Positions 42,986-50,347 of a DNA stretch of 64,000 nucleotides are shown piece after piece. The stretch lies in the NCBI RefSeq assembly GCF_003044185.1, contig NZ_PYYB01000001.1:1880978-1944977 (forward strand), read 5' to 3'. Numbering within the stretch: the first letter of the stretch is position 1; each line of letters starts with the position of its first letter. The position numbers and the translations under genes are program-made. Source of the DNA: Paraconexibacter algicola (lineage in GTDB: Bacteria > Actinomycetota > Thermoleophilia > Solirubrobacterales > Solirubrobacteraceae). The notes beneath the pieces were generated by a model that was not told where the DNA came from, did no database searches, and saw nothing but the letters and a program-made list of their open reading frames with translations.

Positions 42986-43770
42986 GCGCCGGTGACGAGC
43001 GCGACGTTGCGCTCGTGGATCTTCTTCTGCTCGGGGGAGCGCCGCGCGATCGGCAGGGCCGAGGCGCTGCCCGCGGGGTCGCGCTCCAGCGCCGCCAGGT
43101 ACGCGTCGTCCTCGCGCAGGATCGCGAGCGCGCGCTGCGCGTCGAGGACGGCCCCGTGCCCAGGCACGACGTGGTCGGCCTGCTCGGCCAGCGGCGCGAG
43201 CCGTCGCAGGGTCGCCCGGTACTCCGACACCGAGCCGCCGGGCGAGAGCATCGGGATCTCGCAGGGGGACACGTGGTCGCCGCAGACGAGCACGCGCGCC
43301 CACGGGATCCACACCGCCATACCGTCGGCGGTGTGCCCGCCGGTCGGGTGCAGCTCGAGCGCCTGCTCGCCGATGTCGAGGTGCCCGGGGACGGGGAGCG
43401 CCTGCACGTCCCCCAGGCGCAGGGTGCCGGCGCGCTCCACGTAGTGCTCGTCGTCGAAGGCGCGCAGGCGCCGCGCCGCATCCCCGGGCTCGGCCCGCAG
43501 GCGCGCCGCGGTCGTCTCCGCGACGCCGAGGGGCGCGTCGGGGAACGCGAGCCGCGCGAGCAGGTGGTCCCAGTCGGCGTGCGTGGCGAGCAGGCCGCTG
43601 AGCGGGAACCCGGCCTGCTGCACGAGCGTCGGGAGCAGCTCGAGCTCGGTCGGGAAGACGGGGGAGTCGACGACGAACGCCTCGTCGCCGGACCGGACGA
43701 TGGTGCACGTGGTCTGCCACGCCGCCGAGGTGGCGACGAGGACGTCCGCGTGCAGCGCGACGACGCGCAC
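42982..43770 (-). CDS. MBL-fold metallohydrolase
   Basis: 262 residues. Metal-binding motif 'THADWDHL' (H64, D66, D68, H69; the family HxHxDH with one substitution typical of this subgroup), with further ligands in 'PTGGHTADGM', 'VLVCGDHVSP' and 'VVPGHGAVL'. A dinuclear zinc hydrolase of glyoxalase-II or lactonase type is expected. GTG 43770 is 15 bp after the HAD gene. With a HAD hydrolase and a VOC protein, this forms a small detoxification- or catabolism-like operon. Confidence 0.9.
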   Translation of the reverse strand: MRVVALHADVLVATSAAWQTTCTIVRSGDEAFVVDSPVFPTELELLPTLVQQAGFPLSGLLATHADWDHLLARLAFPDAPLGVAETTAARLRAEPGDAARRLRAFDDEHYVERAGTLRLGDVQALPVPGHLDIGEQALELHPTGGHTADGMAVWIPWARVLVCGDHVSPCEIPMLSPGGSVSEYRATLRRLAPLAEQADHVVPGHGAVLDAQRALAILREDDAYLAALERDPAGSASALPIARRSPEQKKIHERNVALVTGA

Positions 43771-43785
43771 GGTTCCGCGGCGCGC

Positions 43786-44466
43786 CTAGGCGCCGAGGAG
43801 CTTGGCCGCCTCGAGGAGGGTCTTGACCTCGGCCGTGGGCTTCTTCTGCCCCGACTCGAGGACCTCCTTGTTGCGGTTGACCCAGATGACCGGGACCTTC
43901 GCCTTCAGGCACGGCTCGATGTCGTGGTAGTGGCTGCAGCCGATGTGCACCCACCCCTTCTTGCCGCCGATGCGCCGCGCGAACTCGGTGAAGTGCGCCG
44001 GGTCGGGCTTGTAGGAGCGGACCTGCTGGGCGGTGACGACGAGGTCGAAGTCGCCCGGGATGTGGCGCCGGGTCTGGCCGAGGAGCTTGTCGTCGACGTT
44101 GGAGATCAGGCCGGTCTCGAACTTCTTGCGGAACTTGTTGAGCTGCGTGTTCGTCTCCTTGAACGCCGCCCAGCGCTGGACGGAGTCCGGGAGGAAGCCG
44201 GAGCGCGACGGCTCCAGCGGCCAGCCGATCCGCTTGGCGATCTCGACCGCGGTGCGGCGCAGGACCTCGGCGTACAGCTCGTAGGAGCCGCCCTCGACCT
44301 CGCGGGAGATCTCGTGGAACAGCGGGATGATCTCGCTCGGGTCGTCGATCGTGAACCCGTCGCGCGCCGCCTCCTTGCGGAAGGCGTCGTAGATCCCCTT
44401 CTCCCAGTCGATCAGCGTGCCGTAGACGTCGAAGGTGACCCACTGGATCTTCGCTGGGAGTGCCAT
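43786..44466 (-). CDS. HAD-superfamily hydrolase, haloacid dehalogenase type II-like
   Basis: 226 residues. Motif I 'FDVYGTLIDW' with nucleophile D13 and Tyr instead of the second Asp, which is the signature of haloacid dehalogenases rather than phosphatases. Motif II is 'GLISNVDD', motif III 'SYKPDP' and motif IV 'HIGCSHYHDIEP'. It probably cleaves C-halogen or a related bond, but many such proteins have unknown substrates. First gene of the HAD-MBL-VOC operon, divergent from sucC. Confidence 0.88.
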   Translation of the reverse strand: MALPAKIQWVTFDVYGTLIDWEKGIYDAFRKEAARDGFTIDDPSEIIPLFHEISREVEGGSYELYAEVLRRTAVEIAKRIGWPLEPSRSGFLPDSVQRWAAFKETNTQLNKFRKKFETGLISNVDDKLLGQTRRHIPGDFDLVVTAQQVRSYKPDPAHFTEFARRIGGKKGWVHIGCSHYHDIEPCLKAKVPVIWVNRNKEVLESGQKKPTAEVKTLLEAAKLLGA

Positions 44467-44556
44467 AGGCGGGGCATTGTGCCATTTCGCCGGGCCGTCC
44501 CGCCGTCCGGGTGGGGTCGCCCGCGGCGGCGCACCGCGCCGGGCAACCGCGGCCTA

Positions 44557-44562
44557 TAGCAT
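44557..44562 (+). promoter_or_regulatory. -10 promoter element TAGCAT of sucCD
   Basis: TAGCAT (within TATAGCAT) lies 10 nt before ATG 44573; 5' leader of about three bases predicted. Confidence 0.4.
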
Positions 44563-44572
44563 CGCCCGCGCT

Positions 44573-45721
44573 ATGGACCTCCTCGAATATCAGGGCAAGC
44601 AGCTCTTCGGTCGGCACGGGCTCGCGGTGTCCGACGGCAAGGCTGTCACCACCGTCGACGACGCCGTCGCCGCCGCGAACGAGATCGGGTACCCGGTCGT
44701 CGTCAAGGCGCAGGTGCTCATCGGCGGACGCGGCAAGGCCGGCGGCGTCAAGCTCGCCGCCAACGAGGAGGAGGCGCGTGAGCACGCGACCAACATCCTC
44801 GGCCTCGACATCAAGGGCCACATCGTGCGGACCCTGTGGATCGAGTACGCCTCGGACATCGACACCGAGTACTACGCGTCGATCCTGCTCGACCGCTCGG
44901 CGAAGAAGCCCCTCGTCATGTTCAGCGTCGAGGGCGGCGTCGACATCGAGCAGGTCGCCGAGGAGACGCCCGAGAAGCTCATCAAGCAGAACGTCGACCC
45001 GCTCGTCGGGCTGACGAAGGAGCAGGCGCTCGACATCGCCACCAAGGGCGGGGCCGCCGAGGACGTCATCGACGGCGTCGCCGACGCGCTCGTCGCGCTC
45101 TACGAGGTCTGGATCGAGGAGGACGCGAGCCTCACCGAGATCAACCCGCTGATCATCACGCCGGACCGCAAGGTCAAGGCGCTCGACGCGAAGGTCACGC
45201 TCGACGGCAACGCGCTGTTCCGGCACCCGGAGAACGCCGACCTCGGCGACTCGGCCAACGCCGACCCGATCGAGCTGAAGGCCAAGGAGCAGGGCGTCAC
45301 CTACGTCAAGCTCGACGGCGACATCGGGATCATGGGCAACGGCGCCGGGCTGGTCATGTCGACGCTGGACGTCGTCGCGCAGTACGGCGGCAAGCCCGCG
45401 AACTTCCTCGACGCCGGTGGCGGATCGGACGCCGAGACGGTCCAGAAGGCGATCGAGCTGATCCTCGCCAACGAGAACGTCAAGGCGGTCCTGCTGAACA
45501 TCTTCGGCGGCATCACCCGCTGCGACGAGGTCGCCAAGGGCCTCGTCGGCGCGTTCGAGGCGCTGAAGCCGACCGTGCCGTTCGTCGTGCGCCTGGACGG
45601 CACGAACGACGTCGCGGGCCGCAAGATCCTGGAGGAGGCCGCACTGCCCAACGTGCAGGCCGCGACGACGATGGACGGGGCGGCCGAGCAGGTCGTCGCC
45701 GCCGCGAAGGGGAACGCCTGA
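44573..45721 (+). CDS. sucC: Succinate-CoA ligase (ADP-forming) beta subunit
   Basis: 382 residues. TCA-cycle enzyme converting succinyl-CoA to succinate with nucleotide synthesis. Family start '[20 protein letters not shown]', ATP-grasp fold ('[20 protein letters not shown]'), metal-binding 'EINPLI', '[12 protein letters not shown]', and '[12 protein letters not shown]' and '[10 protein letters not shown]' for the substrate loop. The usual 'NFLDVGG' is 'NFLDAGG' here. Its TGA overlaps sucD (TGATG). Full length. Confidence 0.97.
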   Translation: MDLLEYQGKQLFGRHGLAVSDGKAVTTVDDAVAAANEIGYPVVVKAQVLIGGRGKAGGVKLAANEEEAREHATNILGLDIKGHIVRTLWIEYASDIDTEYYASILLDRSAKKPLVMFSVEGGVDIEQVAEETPEKLIKQNVDPLVGLTKEQALDIATKGGAAEDVIDGVADALVALYEVWIEEDASLTEINPLIITPDRKVKALDAKVTLDGNALFRHPENADLGDSANADPIELKAKEQGVTYVKLDGDIGIMGNGAGLVMSTLDVVAQYGGKPANFLDAGGGSDAETVQKAIELILANENVKAVLLNIFGGITRCDEVAKGLVGAFEALKPTVPFVVRLDGTNDVAGRKILEEAALPNVQAATTMDGAAEQVVAAAKGNA

Positions 45722-46599
45722 TGTCCATCCTGATCGACAACGACACGAAGCTCGCCGTCGCCGGCATCACCGGCCGTGAGGGCTCGTTCCACACGCTGAA
45801 CAACCGCGCCTACGGCACGAACGTCGTCGGCGGCATCAACCCGAAGAAGGCCGGCGAGAACGTCGAGGGCATCCCGGTCTTCGCGAACTGGGCCGACACG
45901 GTCGCCGAGACCGGCGCCAACACGGCGATGATCTTCGTGCCGCCGCCGTTCGCGGCCGCGTCCGCGCTGGAGGCCGCCGAGGCCGGCGTCGAGCTCGTGG
46001 TGATCATCACCGAGGGCATCCCGGCGCACGACGAGCTCAAGCTCTACAACACGGTCAAGGCCAAGCACCCGGGCACGCGGCTGATCGGCCCGAACTGCCC
46101 CGGCCTGCTGTCGCCGGGCAAGGCGAACGTCGGCATCATCCCGGCGTCGTTCTTCAAGGAGGGCAACGTCGGCGTCGTGTCGCGCTCGGGCACGCTGACC
46201 TACCAGATCGGCAACGAGCTCGCCCAGGCCGGCTTCGGCAACTCCTCGATCGTCGGCATCGGCGGCGACCCGGTCCCCGGCTCGTCGTTCATCGACATCA
46301 TCGAGCTGTTCGAGCAGGACGACCAGACCGAGCTGATCGTCATGTCCGGCGAGATCGGCGGCTCCGCCGAGGAGGAGGCCGCCGAGTACATCAAGGCGAA
46401 CGTCTCCAAGCCCGTCGTCGGCTACATCGCGGGCTTCACCGCCCCGGCCGGCAAGCAGATGGGCCACGCGGGCGCGATCGTGTCCGGCTCGGCCGGCACC
46501 GCCGCCGCGAAGGCCGAGGCGCTGGAAGCCGTCGGCGTCCAGGTCGGCCGCACCCCGACGCAGGTCGCGAAGATCGCGATGGAGATCCTCGGCGCGTAG
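45721..46599 (+). CDS. sucD: Succinate-CoA ligase alpha subunit
   Basis: 292 residues. CoA-binding N-terminal Rossmann domain ('VAGITGREGSFHTLNNRAYGTNVVGG'), 'GPNCPGLLSPGKANVGIIP', 'SRSGTLTYQIGNEL', and the phosphorylated His249 in 'GKQMGHAGAIVSG'. Partner of sucC, overlapping it by one base. The operon ends in a strong hairpin 26 bp after the stop. Confidence 0.97.
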   Translation: MSILIDNDTKLAVAGITGREGSFHTLNNRAYGTNVVGGINPKKAGENVEGIPVFANWADTVAETGANTAMIFVPPPFAAASALEAAEAGVELVVIITEGIPAHDELKLYNTVKAKHPGTRLIGPNCPGLLSPGKANVGIIPASFFKEGNVGVVSRSGTLTYQIGNELAQAGFGNSSIVGIGGDPVPGSSFIDIIELFEQDDQTELIVMSGEIGGSAEEEAAEYIKANVSKPVVGYIAGFTAPAGKQMGHAGAIVSGSAGTAAAKAEALEAVGVQVGRTPTQVAKIAMEILGA

Positions 46600-46624
46600 C
46601 CGTTGCGCGCCACCCGAGCCGTCC

Positions 46625-46652
46625 CGAACGCCCCGGTCCGCCGGGGCGTTCG
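46625..46652. terminator. Hairpin terminator after sucCD
   Basis: Perfect 12-bp stem CGAACGCCCCGG/CCGGGGCGTTCG with a TCCG loop, 26 bp after the sucD stop. No T-run follows. Confidence 0.7.
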
Positions 46653-46689
46653 TCGTGCCAGTGGCCGCGCAGCCGGTCCGGGCGCCGTC

Positions 46690-46738
46690 GTCCGGTCGGC
46701 CACGGGTGTCCGACCGGATGATCGTCCGATCGGACGAT
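46690..46738. promoter_or_regulatory. Three iterated GTCCG(N2)CGG sites ending on the start codon
   Basis: GTCCGGTCGGCC (46690-46701), GTCCGACCGGAT (46708-46719) and GTCCGATCGGAC (46724-46735) are spaced 18 and 16 bp apart. The last lies in a perfect 18-bp palindrome ATCGTCCGATCGGACGAT (46721-46738) that runs into the ATG at 46737. This looks like a multi-site operator for an unidentified regulator. Confidence 0.5.
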
Positions 46739-48665
46739 GAAGGCGGCCGTCGCTCCGGGCAGTCTTCCGTCCGTGCCCTGGGGCAGGACACGCCATCTCG
46801 CCGTTCCCGTCGCGCTCGCCGCAGGACTCGGCGCGCCCGCGGACGCCGTCGCCGTCCCGGTGGGCGTCGATCTCGCGCGCCCCGACGGCGACGCGCTGCG
46901 CCTCGTCGGAGACCGCGGCGACAGCGCCGCGTACACCGTCGCCCCCGCCGGTGACGTCAACGGCGACGGGGTCGGCGACCTCGTGCTCGGCGCCCCGTAC
47001 GCCGACTACAACCGCCGGCGCGACAGCGGCTCGGTCTACGTCGTCTACGGGCGGCGCCCGTTCGACGGCGTCGACCTCCACTTCCTCGAGACGCGCGGTG
47101 GTGGGTTCCGGATCGACGGCATCGCCGCCGGCGAGCGGTTCGGCACCGCGGTGGCGGGCGGACGGGATCTCGACGGGGACGGCTTCGGCGACATCGTCGT
47201 CGGCGCGCCGAACGCCACGTTCCTCGGTCGTCGCGAGGCCGGCGTCGCCTACGTCGTCTACGGGGGGCCGCGCAACGGCGCGGTCGACCTCGCGAACGCC
47301 CCACTGGACGCCTACGACGTGATCGGCGGTCGCTCGCCGCAGGACCACACCGGCCGCAGCGCCGCGCTGACCGCGGACGCCACCGGCGACGCGGTGCCCG
47401 ACGTGCTGCTCGGCGCGCCCGACGCGGACAGCCGCGTGCCCGGCGCCACGACCGCGAACACGCGCACCGGCTCCGCCTACCTCGTCACGGGCCGGCGCGC
47501 CCGGCGCGGCGTCCCCGTGGACCTCGCCGCCGCCCCGGGCGACGTCCGCCAGCTCGACGGCTCGGTCACCTCCGAGCGGGTCGGGGCGAGCGTCGCCGAC
47601 GCCGGGGACGTGAACGGCGACGGCACCGGGGACCTCCTGCTCGGGGCGCCGACCGCCGACCGCAACGACCGGGTCGACAGCGGCAGCGCCTACGTCGTCT
47701 TCGGACGCGACGAGCGGTCGGTCCTCAGCCTCAGCCTGCTCACCCCGTCGCTCGGCTATCGCGTCGACGGCGCGTCGACCGGCGCCCGCCTCGGCCAGGC
47801 GGTCGCGGGGCTCGGCGACATGAACGGGGACCGCCGCGCCGACGCGATCCTGGGCAGTCCGGGGGCCGCCGTCGGCACGCGCCGCAGCGCCGGCCGGGCG
47901 ACCGTCGTCTACGGGCAGACCGCCCGGCTGCGCCTCGACGCCCGCGCGCTCGGGACGGCGGGGTTCTCGATCCTGGGTGCGGCGGCGGGCGACGCGGCGG
48001 GCGCCGCGGTGGCGGGCGCGGGGGACGCGAACGCCGACGGGCTGGCCGACGTGGTCGTCGGCGCCTACGACGCGGACAACAACTGTCGCGGCGGCTCGGG
48101 CTCGGCCTACGTCGTGTACGGCAAGTTCGGCCGCGCGCCCGTCTACCTCTCCCGGCTGCAGCCCGCGCGCGGGTACCGCGTCGACGGCGCTCGTCCCGGG
48201 GACCGGCTGGGCTGGTCGGTCGGCAACGCCACCGGGTTCGCCGGGCCGGGGCCGGTCGTGATCGCGGGCTCGTACTCGGTGAACGCGCCGCGGCCGTTCG
48301 CCGGTGCCGCCTACGCGCTGCGCCGCGGCGTGCGGAAGACCGCCTCGGGTCGCTACGCGACCCGCCTGCCGCTGCGGGTGCTGCGCCGCCCGGGTGGTCG
48401 CGCGCGCGACTACGAGGGCTTCCTGTCGATCCCGGTCGAGGCGACGGCCGGTCCGATCCGCGACGTCTACGCGGCGGTCTACACCTTCGGCGGCCGCCGG
48501 ATCGGCAGCACGAGCGTCCCGCGGCTCGCCGGGCGCCGTCAGCTCGACCTGCGCCTGCGCGAGCGGCTGCGTGGCGGCGGCTACACGGTCGTGGTCAGCG
48601 GTCAGCCCGATCCGGCCCGCTACTGCGGGCGGAAATCCCGCGAGCTCGTGCTGAGGTTCCGCTGA
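46737..48665 (+). CDS. Secreted FG-GAP/integrin-alpha-type beta-propeller protein
   Basis: 642 residues. An export signal follows the N-terminus ('HLAVPVALAAGLGAPADAVA'). Six or seven ~65-residue blades each carry a calcium-loop motif DxxGDGxxDxxxGAP: 'DVNGDGVGDLVLGAP', 'DLDGDGFGDIVVGAP', 'DATGDAVPDVLLGAP', 'DVNGDGTGDLLLGAP', 'DMNGDRRADAILGSP' and 'DANADGLADVVVGAY'. The blades with all acidic residues should bind Ca2+; the fifth has lost one Asp/Gly pair. A C-terminal beta domain (~530-642) has no recognised name. GTG 46773, just before the hydrophobic core of the signal, is an alternative start. Probably an extracellular adhesin or glycan-binding protein. Confidence 0.88.
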   Translation: MKAAVAPGSLPSVPWGRTRHLAVPVALAAGLGAPADAVAVPVGVDLARPDGDALRLVGDRGDSAAYTVAPAGDVNGDGVGDLVLGAPYADYNRRRDSGSVYVVYGRRPFDGVDLHFLETRGGGFRIDGIAAGERFGTAVAGGRDLDGDGFGDIVVGAPNATFLGRREAGVAYVVYGGPRNGAVDLANAPLDAYDVIGGRSPQDHTGRSAALTADATGDAVPDVLLGAPDADSRVPGATTANTRTGSAYLVTGRRARRGVPVDLAAAPGDVRQLDGSVTSERVGASVADAGDVNGDGTGDLLLGAPTADRNDRVDSGSAYVVFGRDERSVLSLSLLTPSLGYRVDGASTGARLGQAVAGLGDMNGDRRADAILGSPGAAVGTRRSAGRATVVYGQTARLRLDARALGTAGFSILGAAAGDAAGAAVAGAGDANADGLADVVVGAYDADNNCRGGSGSAYVVYGKFGRAPVYLSRLQPARGYRVDGARPGDRLGWSVGNATGFAGPGPVVIAGSYSVNAPRPFAGAAYALRRGVRKTASGRYATRLPLRVLRRPGGRARDYEGFLSIPVEATAGPIRDVYAAVYTFGGRRIGSTSVPRLAGRRQLDLRLRERLRGGGYTVVVSGQPDPARYCGRKSRELVLRFR

Positions 48666-48845
48666 TGGCGCGCGCAACCCGGATCCCAGCGACTGCAGCG
48701 ATGGTGAGGTTCCCCGTCATTTGCAGCGTTTTCGCCTACGACATCTCGCCGGAACATCCGGGGTCGACTGCTACTGTCCGCCCCTGTTCGCGCGGCCTCC
48801 GGCTGCCGATCACCTACCGGACGGATCACCACGACAGGACCTCCC
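48666..48845 (+). promoter_or_regulatory. Intergenic region, probable promoter of the envelope-glycan operon
   Basis: 180 bp without a convincing gene. GGAAC at 48751-48755 with TACTGT at 48772-48777 (16-bp spacing) could be an ECF-type -35 with a -10; this is tentative. An A+T-richer patch at 48717-48735 precedes it. There is no clear terminator for the upstream gene. AGGAC lies 6 bp before ATG 48846. Confidence 0.35.
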
Positions 48846-49709
48846 ATGCCGGGCGCTGAACGCGACATCACCTCCACCCTGAGCGAGCTCGAGCGCAAGC
48901 TCGAGGATCTCGAGAGCGAGCTGGCCGCGGCCGGCGAGCCCGTGGTCCCGCCGCCCCCGACGCCGGCCGCGGTCACCCCGCCGCCCGCGGTCGCCCCGTC
49001 GGTCCCGAACGGCTCGTTGGACGACCTGCGCGCGCAGCTCGCCGAGCTCGAGCGGTTCCGCGACTCGCTCGAGTCCTCGACGCGCGCGCTGATCGACGAG
49101 TACCGCCTGCTGCTGGCGCAGCGCCCGGCGCCGACCCCGGCACCGGTCCTGACGACGCCGAGCGACCTGCCGCCGATCGGTGGCGGCTGGTCGCCCAGCG
49201 CGCCCGTACCGACCACGCCGGTCGTCCCGCCGGCGCCGCCCACGCCGCCGGTGTCGACCATCGTGCCGCTGCCGACGCCGGAGCCGGCCGTCCCGCCGGC
49301 CCCGCCGCCGCTCGCACCGGTCGTCCCGGAGCCCGCCGACCCGGTCGCCCACATCCCGGCGCCGGCGCCGCCCGCCTCGGTCCTGCCGCCGTCGTTCTCC
49401 CCGCCGCCCGGTGACGCCGTCGCGGCCGATCCGACGGTCCAGGGCCAGCTGACGCTCGACGCCGGGCCGTTCGCGGACATCGCGACGCTCAGCAGCTTCG
49501 AACAGGCGCTCGGCCGCCTCCCGGGCGCGCAGGACGTCTACGTGAAGGGCTTCGAGGGCAACCGCGCCCTCATCGACCTGCAGCTGGCCGGACCGATCGC
49601 GCTCGCCACGCGGCTGCGCGAGGTCTCGCCGCTCCCGGTCACCGTCCGCGAGCCCGCCCCGGGCGCCGCGCGCATCCAGGTCGACGTCGAGGAGATGACC
49701 GGTGCCTGA
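48846..49709 (+). CDS. Coiled-coil, proline-rich protein with C-terminal alpha/beta domain; first gene of envelope-glycan operon
   Basis: 287 residues. Two short coiled coils ('ISELERKLEDLESELAAAG'-like region ~8-29 and 'LDDLRAQLAELERFRDSLESS' ~58-78) frame Pro/Ala-rich linkers. A very Pro-rich stretch covers ~95-195, and a ~80-residue alpha/beta domain ends the protein ('FADIATLSSFEQALGRLPGAQDVYVKGFEGNRA', a beta-alpha-beta-beta pattern like small ferredoxin-like folds). No signal peptide or membrane helix is present, so it is probably cytoplasmic and a scaffold for the following membrane proteins. It overlaps the next gene by 8 bp. Confidence 0.8.
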   Translation: MPGAERDITSTLSELERKLEDLESELAAAGEPVVPPPPTPAAVTPPPAVAPSVPNGSLDDLRAQLAELERFRDSLESSTRALIDEYRLLLAQRPAPTPAPVLTTPSDLPPIGGGWSPSAPVPTTPVVPPAPPTPPVSTIVPLPTPEPAVPPAPPPLAPVVPEPADPVAHIPAPAPPASVLPPSFSPPPGDAVAADPTVQGQLTLDAGPFADIATLSSFEQALGRLPGAQDVYVKGFEGNRALIDLQLAGPIALATRLREVSPLPVTVREPAPGAARIQVDVEEMTGA

Positions 49710-50052
49710 CCAGCAGCAGGAGGAGAAGTACCGCCCGCTCGCGCTCATCGCCGTCGTGATCGCCGCGCTGCTGCTGTTCGCGGTCTTCTTCCTCGCGTTC
49801 CTCGTCGCCCCGCTGGCGATCCTCGCGCTCTTCTACATCCTCTTCGCCGCCTCCGACCGGTCCAAGCGCGCCGGCAGCGGGCCGCCGCCCACCCCGGGCA
49901 CGCCCACGGACCCGGCCGTGGAGGAGGCGCGCCTCAACCAGGAGCGCCTCGACCGCGAGGCGTCCTCGCGCCGCTCCACGATGGAGGGCCAGGACCGCGA
50001 GGCCGGCCGCGCCGCCGAGCGCCTGACGACACGCCCCGGGGCCGGGTCTTGA
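49702..50052 (+). CDS. Small two-helix membrane protein of the envelope-glycan operon
   Basis: 116 residues from GTG 49702. A short polar head ('PDQQQEEKYRP'), a long hydrophobic hairpin ('LALIAVVIAALLLFAVFFLAF', 'APLAILALFYILFAA') and a charged, helical tail. No family recognised. Its start overlaps the preceding gene by 8 bp and its stop is 1 bp before the next start, so it is tightly coupled. Possibly anchors the coiled-coil protein to the membrane near the glycosyltransferase (inference). Confidence 0.78.
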   Translation: MPDQQQEEKYRPLALIAVVIAALLLFAVFFLAFLVAPLAILALFYILFAASDRSKRAGSGPPPTPGTPTDPAVEEARLNQERLDREASSRRSTMEGQDREAGRAAERLTTRPGAGS

Positions 50053-50053
50053 C

Positions 50054-50347
50054 GTGGACGACGCTCTCGGCATCGCGCTCGCGGCGAACCTGCCGTACAC
50101 GGGCCTGCGCGGCTTCGACGTCGACGCCCGGCTGTGGCGCTACGTCCCGCTGCAGCTCGCGCTCAAGGAGCGCGTCGTCCCGCTCACGCTCGTCGCGGAC
50201 GAGCTCAAGGTCGCCGCGGCGCACGCCGATCCCGACCTCTCCGCGCTTCGCACCCACTTCCCCAACCTCCGGATCGGCGTCGTGATCGCCCCCGCCGCAG
50301 AGATCGACGCCGCGCTCGCCCGCGTTCAAGGACCGCAAGACGCATGA
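50054..50347 (+). CDS. Stand-alone GspE_N-like half domain
   Basis: 97 residues from GTG 50054. Pattern 'FDVDARLWRYVPLQLALKERVVPLTLVADELKVAAAHADPDLSALRTHFP' (key landmarks: 'VPLQLA', 'VVPL', 'LKVAAA', 'IAPAAEIDAAL') matches the C-terminal half of MshEN/GspE_N modules. It lines up with residues ~206-283 of the next protein ('IPEPLARHLRCVPIAVDDTTLYLAVAD'). It lacks the RLG cyclic-di-GMP motifs. ATGA overlap with the glycosyltransferase gene. It may complement or modulate the module of that enzyme (inference). Confidence 0.75.
   Translation: MDDALGIALAANLPYTGLRGFDVDARLWRYVPLQLALKERVVPLTLVADELKVAAAHADPDLSALRTHFPNLRIGVVIAPAAEIDAALARVQGPQDA

Noticed and set aside
42986-45226. Long upstream extension of the second VOC frame on the minus strand
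   Set aside because: It runs out of frame through the MBL and HAD genes; the real VOC start is the GTG in the GTGA overlap at 42985.
46422-48677. A 751-codon minus-strand open frame opposite the FG-GAP gene
   Set aside because: The plus-strand frame has repeated calcium-loop motifs and a signal peptide; the antisense translation has no recognisable structure.
48665-48859. A 64-codon frame starting in the TGATG at the end of the FG-GAP gene
   Set aside because: No domain, Arg/Pro/Thr-rich composition, and it would cover the promoter region of the next operon and overlap its first codons out of frame.
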